37,916 nt of DNA from an uncultured Lachnospiraceae bacterium (GTDB lineage Bacteria; Bacillota; Clostridia; Lachnospirales; Lachnospiraceae): contig CAJUQZ010000009.1 in the NCBI GenBank assembly GCA_910588755.1, forward strand, positions 293 to 38,208, given 5' to 3'. Positions within the stretch are counted from its first letter, which is position 1; every line of letters begins with the position of its first letter. The position numbers and the translations under genes are program-made. Below are positions 22,855 through 30,380 of this stretch, piece after piece. The notes beneath the pieces are model-generated. The model was not told where the DNA came from. It was given only the letters and a program-made list of their open reading frames with translations, and searched no databases.

Positions 22855-23868
22855 CTAAATTTTCGGATACGTAGCAATCGTTGTGAATGAGACGTCCATC
22901 GTCGGACATCTCACCTTGTCAATCACGGATTTGACAAGACGCCTGCCCATCTCCTCAATCCGCACATCCACTGTAAGGATATCCTTTTTGAAAAAATCTG
23001 TCTCCAGTGTATTGTTAAAACCTGTAATAACCACTTTTTTTACCGCCTGAGGCTCGTGCTGCAGCAGCGCAAGCGCCACATGCTTTGCCACATCGTCGTC
23101 CTCGCAGATGACCGCTTCCGGAATGTACGGCATCTCCTTAACGACTTCCTCGACCATCGCATAGCTGAAACCGACGCTATTGGCCGGACGGGTATACTGG
23201 AGCCGCTCGTCAAGCTGAATATGATGCTGACTGCACGCATTGAGAAATCCCAGATACCGTGCCTGTATCATACGCGACCCCTCCGCAAAGCCCACATATG
23301 CAAACCTAGTACAATTCTTCTGGCTGATCACATAATCCGTCAGTGCGTTCATGGAGTAAAAGCCCTCCACGTTGATGACATCCCCAAGCCGGATATACTC
23401 CTGTGCATTAACCGGGCTGTTAAAAAATGTCATCGGAAGCTTTTTGCGCCCGATTCCCCTGACAAACTTCGCCGGAAAAACGCTCAAAAAGATGATTCCT
23501 TTGACATCGTCTGCGATCAGACGGCCCGTCTCCTCGCCGTCTTTATCCTTCTCATCCACCACATGAAGCTGCATGCGGTATCCCTCATCATTGACTGCGT
23601 TGCTGATGCCCGCGAGCGCCCTCGTCCAGAACGTGGACTGCATATGATTAAATAACACCAGTATTGTTCCAGTGTTTGCCCTGCGGTATGTCGATTTGAC
23701 CTCCTCCACAAGATTTTCGTCCAGCTTGGTGTACCCCATCTGCCACGCCTTCTGCACAACCGCGTGCCTTGTCTGTGGAGAGACAAGACCTCCGTTCAGC
23801 GCCTTTGCTACGGTATTGCGGCTAAGCCCCATCTCAGCTGCAATATCCTGTATCGTTACCTTCTTCAT
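22855..23868 (-). CDS. LacI family transcriptional regulator (second)
   Basis: A 337-residue regulator: helix-turn-helix VTIQDIAAEMGLSRNTVAKA with hinge LNGGLVSPQTRHAVVQKA, then a sensor domain (GTILVLFNHMQSTFWTRAL, IIFLSVFPAKF, FAYVGFAEGSR, VICEDDDVAKH, VVITGFNNT). ATG at 23868. It lies 70 bases after the DUF6465-like gene and upstream of the DegV gene, so it may regulate one or both; the operator at 22757-22772 is the closest candidate site. The recognition helix (SRNTVAKAL) differs from CcpA-type SMATVSRVV, so its exact operator need not be a cre. Ligand unknown. Confidence 0.88.
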   Translation of the reverse strand: MKKVTIQDIAAEMGLSRNTVAKALNGGLVSPQTRHAVVQKAWQMGYTKLDENLVEEVKSTYRRANTGTILVLFNHMQSTFWTRALAGISNAVNDEGYRMQLHVVDEKDKDGEETGRLIADDVKGIIFLSVFPAKFVRGIGRKKLPMTFFNSPVNAQEYIRLGDVINVEGFYSMNALTDYVISQKNCTRFAYVGFAEGSRMIQARYLGFLNACSQHHIQLDERLQYTRPANSVGFSYAMVEEVVKEMPYIPEAVICEDDDVAKHVALALLQHEPQAVKKVVITGFNNTLETDFFKKDILTVDVRIEEMGRRLVKSVIDKVRCPTMDVSFTTIATYPKI

Positions 23869-23938
23869 TTGTTTCCCTGCTTCCTTTCCCCTTTTGAACC
23901 GTTCAGAAACAACTTGTGATAATGACGCTTTTCATTGG

Positions 23939-24463
23939 TCAGAATAGAGGAATCTTTCCTTCATAAGAATTATTGATTACATAATACGCGGTAAAATCCG
24001 TCGGCTTGAGATAAATTTGAATCAACTCAATTTTGCGCGCATCATTCCCCCTTCTGGTATAGTCCTCTGTAACCCGCTTTGCAATGTCCTTCATGTCTGT
24101 CTCCCGGTCACGATACTGCAACTCAAAATCAACCTCTACGCCGTTTATCTCTGACCGGTATTCCGTCCGCCTAGGCTTTGGCTCCTCATCTTCTGCTTTC
24201 TCCAGCTCTTGTTTTGGCTCCTCCACTTTTGCCGCTGCTGGTTCGGTCTCTTCCTTTATCACTGCTGCCTCCGCCTTCACTGCTTCCTTTGCAGCCTTTA
24301 CCATTCCTGGTTCTGCCTCATCCTTTACTGCCTGTGCCACTCCTGTTTTGGGCTCCTCCTGTGACCCCGCCACTTTTACCGCGACTGTCTTGGTCCTAAG
24401 CTCCTCCACTATCACTGTATCTTCGGATTCTTTGCTATCTTTTTCGTCAAACTTGTCCAACAT
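23939..24463 (-). CDS. DUF6465-like protein with Ala/Glu-rich N-terminal linker
   Basis: A 174-residue protein in two parts. Residues about 1-100 are low-complexity, rich in Ala, Glu, Lys and Pro, and probably disordered or coiled. Residues about 103-174 form a compact domain (EINGVEVDFELQYRD, MKDIAKRVTEDYTRRG, ELIQIYLKPTDFTAYYVINN) that resembles DUF6465, common in Lachnospiraceae and of unknown function; this match is from memory. It has no signal peptide. ATG at 24463 follows AAAGGGAG by 9 bases. The linker composition gives long spurious ORFs on the other strand. It is followed by the second LacI gene, so the two may share a transcript. Confidence 0.65.
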   Translation of the reverse strand: MLDKFDEKDSKESEDTVIVEELRTKTVAVKVAGSQEEPKTGVAQAVKDEAEPGMVKAAKEAVKAEAAVIKEETEPAAAKVEEPKQELEKAEDEEPKPRRTEYRSEINGVEVDFELQYRDRETDMKDIAKRVTEDYTRRGNDARKIELIQIYLKPTDFTAYYVINNSYEGKIPLF

Positions 24464-25011
24464 TATGAAACTCCCTTTCTCATTTGGTTTTCTTTTTCTT
24501 AAATGATTCCGTCATATCCAGATAAATTATGTACCTTTTTTTGATAATTCCTGTATTATCATACCACACTTTTTCTAAATTGAACACACAATCTTTGAAA
24601 TAAATCAAAATAGTACTACTTTCGGATAAATGCTACGTCCTATCTGAACCGTAAGATTTTGGGCACACTTCACCCGCGCATAAAATATCATATGTTATCT
24701 ATCTGGAGACCCTGAAAAACCGTCAATTTGTAATGCAGAATATTTATTCTATTCTATGTCTTTGCCGCATTTTATCAAATGAATCAATGTGAATGATTTC
24801 CTTCAATATATTAATTGAACCAAAGTAAATGATTTCCTTCTAAATAAGAGGTATTTTGAAGACTTCCAAAACAATCCTCATGTTTCTAATCTGCCACAAA
24901 GCATGAAATCCTTCATATTCCCTCTCTTTCGACCTTTTTCGACATTTTCTGCACACCTTCACATTTTACACTCTGGACAACCACAATAAAATTACTGTTG
25001 CTATTTTAATG
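24464..25011. other. Gene-free 548-bp AT-rich intergenic region
   Basis: No credible ORF on either strand. It holds a candidate minus-strand extended -10, TGGTATGAT (TATGAT at 24558-24563), for the DUF6465-like gene, a partial family 2 repeat (24627-24656), and a 13-bp direct repeat AATGATTTCCTTC at 24792-24804 and 24828-24840. No terminator for the Nudix gene ending at 25012 is apparent. Confidence 0.45.
24627..24656 (+). repeat. Partial family 2 repeat
   Basis: TAAATGCTACGTCCTATCTG followed by AACCGTAAGA aligns almost base for base with 18218-18247 (TAAATGCTAAGTCCTGTGTG, AACAGTAACA). No complementary left arm is visible within 150 bases, so this copy seems decayed. Confidence 0.55.
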
Positions 25012-25623
25012 TCACTCCAGAAACCCAAACGGCGCATTTTTGTCTGTGTGAAGAAAATTCATGAGTAGATAAGCCGCTCTGAGCGAGACCCTTTCCTCCC
25101 TTAAAATGCGCTGTGCCTCCTCCTTATCCACAATCAGGACCTGTATCGACTCTGTGTCCTCGAGTCTGTCATGATTAATATTGCCATCAGCATAGCCAAA
25201 TACCGCATTGCAGCTCTCGTCTGTAAAGCCCGCCCCCATAAAGAAGGCTCTGCGGTATGCAGCATTTCCACCTGTATACACCTCAAAGTCAAGCCCTGTC
25301 TCCTCCTTTAGCTCACGCACCGCCGCGTCATCCGGCGTCTCCCCCGCATCGATCAGCCCGGCCGGAAGCTCATACAGATACTCTCCTATCGGATACCGAT
25401 ACTGCCTGATCATCACGATTTTATCTGGATCCTTTCTCAACACCGGATATATCACAACCCCCTCCGCTGCATTGTCCCCCGTCAGCAGCTTGATCTGATC
25501 CGCCCTGCGCCGCGACACAAAGAAATAGTCAAAAGGGCGCCCGCTGTCTGTCAGCGCGTCGAGCTTAAACAGATTTAAAAACCTGTTGTCGGATAATTTG
25601 TGAATTGTGGTGTATTTTTTCAT
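25012..25623 (-). CDS. ADP-ribose pyrophosphatase-like Nudix hydrolase
   Basis: A 203-residue Nudix protein whose long N-terminal part (RFLNLFKLDA, FDYFFVSRRRAD, VVIYPVL, IVMIRQYRYPIGEYLYELPAG) is typical of the NudF/ADP-ribose pyrophosphatase branch. The box reads GLIDAGETPDDAAVRELKEE then TGLD (about residues 88-111). It would hydrolyse ADP-ribose or a related NDP-sugar. ATG at 25623 follows AAGGAGG. It is divergent from the HD-GYP gene with 96 bases between them and is monocistronic as far as can be seen. No motif separates ADP-ribose from other substrates. Confidence 0.88.
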   Translation of the reverse strand: MKKYTTIHKLSDNRFLNLFKLDALTDSGRPFDYFFVSRRRADQIKLLTGDNAAEGVVIYPVLRKDPDKIVMIRQYRYPIGEYLYELPAGLIDAGETPDDAAVRELKEETGLDFEVYTGGNAAYRRAFFMGAGFTDESCNAVFGYADGNINHDRLEDTESIQVLIVDKEEAQRILREERVSLRAAYLLMNFLHTDKNAPFGFLE

Positions 25624-25642
25624 ATTATTTGCCTCCTTATGT

Positions 25643-25671
25643 TTGACATTTTTTTCTAAAAAAGTTAAAAT
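25643..25671 (+). promoter_or_regulatory. Promoter of the HD-GYP gene
   Basis: -35 TTGACA (25643-25648), 17-base spacer, -10 TAAAAT (25666-25671), about 45 bases before the start codon. Confidence 0.68.
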
Positions 25672-25719
25672 AGAATTGGATTATTAGAATGTCCAATTTC
25701 GTTAGAAAGAGAGAGCCCT

Positions 25720-26877
25720 ATGAGACAAATTCCTATCACCGCACTGACACCTGGTATGGTAACGGCTGAGGACATTGTTTCTTATGACAACGAGACAATC
25801 GTCCCAAAAGGTATCATCCTCACTGAAAACATTATATCACGTTTGGAGGGATATTCCATATATTATGCGCAGATTGAGGACAATCTTGTCGTTGACCTGT
25901 CCACACCGATGGCAAACTTTGCGCTTCTGAACCAGGACGCTGCCATCGCAAACCTGTATGAGGCGGACCAGTCTGTGGATACCCTGGCCCGACGACAATT
26001 TCAGCGCTTTTTCCAGGAGTTTTCACAGTGCGCTGAACACTACAAAAATAACCTGATGAACGCATTGTACCGCAATGAACCATTCCGCGCAAATGAACTG
26101 TTAAAGGAAGCCCTCGCCCTGCTGCGCCAGGACAAACAGGATATCAGCCTCTTTGACATGCTCCTGAACATGCACAATATCGAAGATTCTGTATACGACC
26201 ACTGCATTGATGTCGCGCTGATTTCCAATGTGCTCGCGCGCTGGCTTCACTTCTCCGAGGCCGACCAGATGATGGCAACTGCGTGCGGACTATTTCATGA
26301 TGTCGGCAAATTTATGCTCCCGGCCGGTGTCCTGCGCAAGCCTGGAAAGCTGACACCTGACGAGTTTGAGATTATAAAAACGCACACCACAGAGGGCTTT
26401 CATTTGCTTGGACGCTACAGCAACATTCCCGAGCCTGTCAAGAACGCCGCGCTGATGCACCACGAAAAATGCGATGGAAGCGGCTATCCATATGGACTGA
26501 AGGGTGATGAGATTGACAGATTCTCCAAGATTGTCACCATCGCAGATATCTTTGATGCCATGACGAGCGAGCGGGTGTACCGCGCCGCGATGTGCCCCTT
26601 CTCTGTCATCAAATATTTCGAGGACGACGGGATTCAGAAGTATGAGATTAAATATATCCTCACCTTCCTCGAGAACGTGTCGAACTCATATCTCAATCAC
26701 AGGGTTACGCTTAGCAACGGCATGGAGGGAAATGTCATTTTCATCAACCCAAACAATTATTCAAAGCCTGTTGTTCGCACAGAAAATGATGAGATTATTG
26801 ATTTGCAGCAATCGTATTATAATTCTATATTACAGCTGTCAAGTCGAAAAAATATTTCAATTGAATCCATTATATAA
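25720..26877 (+). CDS. HD-GYP domain protein, probable cyclic-di-GMP phosphodiesterase
   Basis: A 385-residue cytoplasmic protein. Residues 1-60 resemble the N-terminal domain often found with HD-GYP (ITALTPGMVTAEDIVSYDN). The HD-GYP domain spans about 145-320, with DHCIDVALISN, GLFHDVGKFMLPAGVLRKPG (HD, about 192), HTTEGFHLL, HHEKCDGSGYPYGLKGDEID (the H-x-x-x-x-D-G-S-G-Y-P core; the family GYP triad is intact) and ADIFDAMTSERVYR. All canonical metal ligands and the GYP motif are present, predicting hydrolysis of c-di-GMP. A short C-terminal beta domain (RVTLSNGMEGNVIFIN) follows. ATG at 25720; strong terminator at 26903-26929. Confidence 0.9.
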   Translation: MRQIPITALTPGMVTAEDIVSYDNETIVPKGIILTENIISRLEGYSIYYAQIEDNLVVDLSTPMANFALLNQDAAIANLYEADQSVDTLARRQFQRFFQEFSQCAEHYKNNLMNALYRNEPFRANELLKEALALLRQDKQDISLFDMLLNMHNIEDSVYDHCIDVALISNVLARWLHFSEADQMMATACGLFHDVGKFMLPAGVLRKPGKLTPDEFEIIKTHTTEGFHLLGRYSNIPEPVKNAALMHHEKCDGSGYPYGLKGDEIDRFSKIVTIADIFDAMTSERVYRAAMCPFSVIKYFEDDGIQKYEIKYILTFLENVSNSYLNHRVTLSNGMEGNVIFINPNNYSKPVVRTENDEIIDLQQSYYNSILQLSSRKNISIESII

Positions 26878-26902
26878 TTTGTTTCAAAATTAATGCAAAA
26901 AA

Positions 26903-26929
26903 GGGGGACATTTGTCCTCCTTCTTTTTA
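26903..26929 (+). terminator. Intrinsic terminator of the HD-GYP gene
   Basis: Stem GGGGGAC (26903-26909) with GTCCTCC (26914-26920), one G-U pair and a 4-base loop, followed by TTCTTTTT. A repeat of family 1 starts at its T-run. Confidence 0.8.
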
Positions 26930-27021
26930 TGCACACGGGTGCGTATGGAAATTAGCAGCTTTGCTGCACGCACCCGGCGCGTAAGTAGGGGAAGATGGCT
27001 CTTCCCCTACTCGATTGCACA
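26929..27021 (+). repeat. Intergenic double-hairpin repeat, family 1 copy R4
   Basis: Begins ATGCACACGGGTGCG directly after the terminator. Stem one is CGGGTGCG/CGCACCCG enclosing GCAGC-TTT-GCTGC. Stem two is a perfect 10-bp GTAGGGGAAG/CTTCCCCTAC. It ends TCGATTGCACA. This is the most symmetrical copy and serves as reference for the others. Confidence 0.8.
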
Positions 27022-27036
27022 TATTTTGCAAACTGA

Positions 27037-28833
27037 CTACTCAACGTCTGCAAGCGCCGCCATGTCCTCCTCGCCAGTTCGGATCTTGACCACCTTATCC
27101 ACATTGTAAACGAAGATCTTACCGTCACCGATATGACCTGTGTAGAGCACCTTCTTAGCCGACTCAATCACCTTTTCAACAGGAATTGTGGAGACAACCA
27201 CCTCAACCTTCACCTTGGGCAGAAGGGTCGCGTCAATCTCCGCCCCGCGGTACTTCTCGCCCGCGCCTTTCTGGATTCCGCAGCCCATAACCTGTGTCAC
27301 GGTCATGCCTGTCACGCCGATGCTGTTCATCGCCTTGCGCAGCACATCATAGCGCGATAACTTTGCGATAATGACCACCTTGTATATGCCGGAAGCGGAC
27401 GGAACCGGAACCTGCGCAACCTTGATGGCAGCGTTTTTCTGCGCTTCTGACGCTTCTTCATAGCTATCCGTGCCAAGCTGTGTGTTCTCGTTTTCCTCCA
27501 TAATCATGCTGTTTGAAATATCCATCATGGAGAAGCCTGCATACGCGGAGGGCAGCCCATGCTCTGTAGCGTCCAGACCGATAATCTCCTCCTCCTCGCT
27601 GACACGCAGCCCGAAAATAGCCCTGATGACCAGAAATGTGACTGTGATCGTGACAACCGTCCAGATTATCACACAAAACATCCCCATAAGCTGCATTCCC
27701 AAAAGCCTGAATCCACCGCCATAGAAAAGTCCTGTCCCGCAGATCTGGTTTGTGCCAAAGGCCACACCGTCACCATATCCCCTTGCAAACGCGGGCGCAG
27801 AATCCGTCGCGAAGAAACCAACTGCAACCGTGCCCCAGATTCCATTGAGGCAGTGCACTGCCACCGCGCCGACCGGATCATCGATACGCAGCTTATAATC
27901 AAGGAGCCACACACCAAACACCACCAAAAGACCTGCAACCGCACCAATCACGATCGCACCAAAAGCATCTGTCACATCACACCCCGCTGTGATCGCCACA
28001 AGACCTGCCAGGGAAGCGTTCAGGCACATGGACACGTCCGGCTTGCCATACTTGATCCATGTAAATACCATACAGACGACTGTCGCAATGGCCGGTGCGA
28101 TCGTTGTCGTCACAAAGATTGAGCCAAGCTCTGGAAGACTTGTCGCCGCCGCGCCGTTAAACCCATACCAGCCAAGCCACAAGATAAACACACCCAGTGC
28201 GCCAATTGTGAGGTTATGTCCCGGAAACGCGTTCACCTTGGTGATCTTTCCCTGCTTATCCCTCGTAAATTTTCCGATACGCGGGCCGAGCATCTTTGCG
28301 CCGATCAGGGCACTGATACCGCCTACCATATGTATCGCGCAGGAACCGGCAAAATCATGGAAGCCCATCTGGGCCAGCCAGCCGCCACCCCAGATCCAGT
28401 GCGCCTCGACTGGATAAATTAGCGCGGAGATCACGCCGGAGTACACACAGTAGGAGAGAAACTTCGTCCGCTCTGCCATCGCACCGGAAACAATCGTTGC
28501 CGTAGTCGCGCAGAACACCAAGTTAAATACGAAATTCGACCAGTCAAAATCTGCATAGCTTGTGAAGATATCAAAGCCCGGCTTTCCGATAAAGCCCATC
28601 AGATCCTCCCCCAATAGCAGTCCGAACCCGATCAGGATAAACGTACATGTACCGATACAGAAATCCATCAGATTCTTCATGATGATATTTCCTGTATTTT
28701 TTGCTCTCGTGAAGCCAGCCTCCACCATTGCAAATCCCGCCTGCATCCAAAACACCAGCGCAGCGCCGATCAAAAACCACACGCCATAAATTTCCCCGTT
28801 TATGGCCTCCAGCAATTCCTGTAATTCTGTCAT
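27037..28833 (-). CDS. amt: Ammonium channel Amt fused to a C-terminal P-II signalling domain
   Basis: A 598-residue fusion. Residues about 10-410 form the eleven-helix Amt/MEP/Rh channel (GFAMVEAGFTRAKN, the conserved DFAGSCAIHMVGG with pore residues, FPGHNLTIGALGVFILWLGW). A linker of about 60 residues leads to a complete P-II domain (about 480-590): YKVVIIAKLSRYDVL, T-loop GAGEKYRGAEI with the Tyr at about 527 (the residue uridylylated in enteric GlnB), PKVKVEVVV, B-loop TGHIGDGKIFVY and the C-loop Arg in IRTGEED. P-II/GlnK normally blocks Amt as a separate trimer, so here gating by ATP/ADP and 2-oxoglutarate is probably built in. ATG at 28833 follows AGGAGG. Promoter at 29000-29028, with a terminator and repeat in the leader. 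Confidence 0.93.
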   Translation of the reverse strand: MTELQELLEAINGEIYGVWFLIGAALVFWMQAGFAMVEAGFTRAKNTGNIIMKNLMDFCIGTCTFILIGFGLLLGEDLMGFIGKPGFDIFTSYADFDWSNFVFNLVFCATTATIVSGAMAERTKFLSYCVYSGVISALIYPVEAHWIWGGGWLAQMGFHDFAGSCAIHMVGGISALIGAKMLGPRIGKFTRDKQGKITKVNAFPGHNLTIGALGVFILWLGWYGFNGAAATSLPELGSIFVTTTIAPAIATVVCMVFTWIKYGKPDVSMCLNASLAGLVAITAGCDVTDAFGAIVIGAVAGLLVVFGVWLLDYKLRIDDPVGAVAVHCLNGIWGTVAVGFFATDSAPAFARGYGDGVAFGTNQICGTGLFYGGGFRLLGMQLMGMFCVIIWTVVTITVTFLVIRAIFGLRVSEEEEIIGLDATEHGLPSAYAGFSMMDISNSMIMEENENTQLGTDSYEEASEAQKNAAIKVAQVPVPSASGIYKVVIIAKLSRYDVLRKAMNSIGVTGMTVTQVMGCGIQKGAGEKYRGAEIDATLLPKVKVEVVVSTIPVEKVIESAKKVLYTGHIGDGKIFVYNVDKVVKIRTGEEDMAALADVE

Positions 28834-28860
28834 AATAATCTCCTCCTCATTAAAAAATAA

Positions 28861-28947
28861 GCAATCGTGTAGGGAAGACTTTCCCTATTCGCCGCGCGCC
28901 CCGTGCGCCGCCTTAGCGGCATATTTCCTCTGCACGAGGCTGCGCAT
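28861..28947 (-). repeat. Intergenic double-hairpin repeat, family 1 copy R5
   Basis: On the minus strand ATGCGCAGCCTCGTGC starts right after the T7 of a terminator, then AGAGGAAATATGCCGC, TAAGGCGGCGCACGGGG, GCGCGCGGCGAATAGGG and TTCCCTACACGATTGC. Stems CCTCGTGC/GCACGGGG, GCCGC/GCGGC and TAGGGAA/TTCCCTA are all formed. It lies in the amt leader. Confidence 0.8.
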
Positions 28948-28982
28948 AAAAAAAGACGCTATGGGAGTGATCCCTTAGCGCC
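28948..28982 (-). terminator. Intrinsic terminator / possible attenuator upstream of amt
   Basis: Minus strand GGCGCTAaGGGA and TCCCaTAGCGTC form a stem interrupted by a mismatch around a 4-base loop, followed by T7. It begins only about a dozen bases after the predicted amt start, so it either ends the GNAT transcript, attenuates amt, or both. On the plus strand it has no T-run of note. Confidence 0.72.
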
Positions 28983-28999
28983 TTTGCTTTATGCACCTT

Positions 29000-29028
29000 A
29001 TATTACCACCACATTTTTCCATTGTCAA
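29000..29028 (-). promoter_or_regulatory. Promoter upstream of amt
   Basis: Minus-strand -35 TTGACA (29023-29028), 17-base spacer, -10 TAATAT (29000-29005). It is the only good promoter seen in 28834-29146 and points to amt. Confidence 0.6.
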
Positions 29029-29146
29029 ATCTTTTTACTGTGGCCTTTTGTATTGTGTTATCATAGTACGCAGTATTTATGCACCATACTGTGTTTTTCG
29101 TGCGCCATAAAGCGCCATATCCATGACGTTTTTTTGTAGCTTTTGT

Positions 29147-29881
29147 CTAATCTGCATGAAAGACATACTGTATAAATTCTTTTTCCACCATCATTCCGTC
29201 AAAATTGATCTCACTCAATCGAACCTTATCCCGCGGCACAAACCCAAGCCGCTCGACGAGGTGAATTGAAGCTGTGTTCTTTTCATTGATAAAGGAACAG
29301 TACGACCTCTGGTCTAGCTCCCTGATCCCGTATGACAGAATCTCCCTGCACGCCTCATATGCATAACCCTGATGTTGGTACGGCACGCCCAGCATGAACC
29401 CAAGCTCCAGCCCCTCAAAACCTTCCTTGTACTCAAGCCCCGCCCTTCCTATGACGCATCCTTGTGTCTTTTCCTCTAGCACCCACATCCCGTAGCCATA
29501 AAAGCCATAGACATTCTTAATATATTCCCTGGTGTAGACTACCTCCTGGTCCGGGTCCGCAAAAAGGGGCTCCATATACTGTGTAACGCGCTCGTCACGG
29601 TACAACTCATACAGCTGTGGTACATCCTCCACCGAAATCTCACGGATCCGCAGCCGATTCGTCTGGGCAATCTCCCACGGAATATCGTGAAAGCGCCTGT
29701 ACACTCTGTCAAGATACCGCGCATCAATATCACTTAGCCTCTCCACACAGTATGCGCCGTCCGGAAAGTGCTGGTCACTGTTCCGCTCATTTAACCACAC
29801 AACATATGGAATCTGTTTGGCCGCGTAGTATCTTGCCTCATCGGCCTTTTCTGTTATCATGACTTCATGCGTATCATTCAT
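29147..29881 (-). CDS. GNAT family N-acetyltransferase with N-terminal extension
   Basis: A 244-residue protein. Residues about 76-240 form a GNAT acetyltransferase of the RimJ/RimL type (LRIREISVEDVPQLYELY, GYGMWVLEEKTQGCVIGRAG, GLELGFMLGVPYQHQGYAYE as the acetyl-CoA loop, INEKNTASIHLVERLGF). The first 75 residues (EVMITEKADEARYYAAKQIP, YVVWLNERN) look like a phosphoglycolate-type or small extra domain that I do not recognise. ATG at 29881 overlaps the upstream XRE gene by 8 bases, so the two are coupled. The acceptor, small molecule or protein N-terminus, is unknown. Confidence 0.83.
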   Translation of the reverse strand: MNDTHEVMITEKADEARYYAAKQIPYVVWLNERNSDQHFPDGAYCVERLSDIDARYLDRVYRRFHDIPWEIAQTNRLRIREISVEDVPQLYELYRDERVTQYMEPLFADPDQEVVYTREYIKNVYGFYGYGMWVLEEKTQGCVIGRAGLEYKEGFEGLELGFMLGVPYQHQGYAYEACREILSYGIRELDQRSYCSFINEKNTASIHLVERLGFVPRDKVRLSEINFDGMMVEKEFIQYVFHAD

Positions 29882-30227
29882 TGATTTCCCCGCCCTGCTT
29901 CCCGCGATATATTTTGCGACAGGTTTTATGATACCTCAACAGGCGCCTCAATCCAAACAGGTTCTGCATATCCTGCAAAATCCACACCTCATCCTGCCTA
30001 GGTATCACCAGATCCTCCATATGTACCTTTAACAGCACACTCAGCTTGTACAGATTATCGATGGACGGCATGGTCTGCCCACGCATCCAGCGGTATATCG
30101 GCTGCGGACAGGAGAGCTGCAGCTCCCTTTGAATCTCGGCAATCGTATAGCCCCGCTTCCTGATCAAGTTGCGAAGCACCTGTCCTGTCATCAGCATGTC
30201 CAGAGATACACTTATGTCTTTTTTCAT
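29874..30227 (-). CDS. XRE-family helix-turn-helix regulator
   Basis: A 117-residue DNA-binding protein. The HTH spans about 15-70: VLRNLIRKRGYTIAEIQREL, SCPQPIYRWMRGQTMPSIDN, LYKLSVLLKVHMEDLVI. The C-terminal tail is basic (RLLRYHKTCRKIYRGKQG). It is translationally coupled to the GNAT gene, an arrangement in which the regulator often controls its own operon. ATG at 30227 follows GGAGG. Promoter at 30270-30298. Not part of an obvious toxin-antitoxin pair, though an XRE plus GNAT pair resembles known acetyltransferase toxin systems in outline; those antitoxins are usually RHH proteins. Confidence 0.83.
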   Translation of the reverse strand: MKKDISVSLDMLMTGQVLRNLIRKRGYTIAEIQRELQLSCPQPIYRWMRGQTMPSIDNLYKLSVLLKVHMEDLVIPRQDEVWILQDMQNLFGLRRLLRYHKTCRKIYRGKQGGEINE

Positions 30228-30269
30228 ATTCCTACTGCCTCCCTATATGATATATTTCCTGCTATCTCT

Positions 30270-30298
30270 ATCATACACACTTTCTGGTAAAAAGTCAT
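30270..30298 (-). promoter_or_regulatory. Promoter of the XRE-GNAT operon
   Basis: Minus-strand -35 ATGACT (30293-30298), 17-base spacer, -10 TATGAT (30270-30275), the latter preceded by TG one base upstream (extended -10). Confidence 0.55.
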
Positions 30299-30380
30299 TG
30301 ATCTATTTGTTTAAAACTGGTATTTTTTTATGAAATGAAAATATTCTGTAATAAGAAACCCTTTCGAAAGCGCAAAAAGG

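Noticed and set aside
24084..24506. Long Ser/Ala-rich plus-strand ORFs opposite the DUF6465-like gene
   Set aside because: Produced by the GC-biased Ala/Glu/Lys codons of the low-complexity linker on the minus strand.
27559..28122. 187-codon plus-strand ORF opposite amt
   Set aside because: It mirrors the codon pattern of the Amt coding strand, has no ribosome site and gives a Cys/His/Arg-rich translation unlike any protein family.
28948..28982. ANTAR-type antitermination hairpins in the amt leader
   Set aside because: The paired six-base loops with A1 and G4 are not present, and there is no second hairpin before the terminator.
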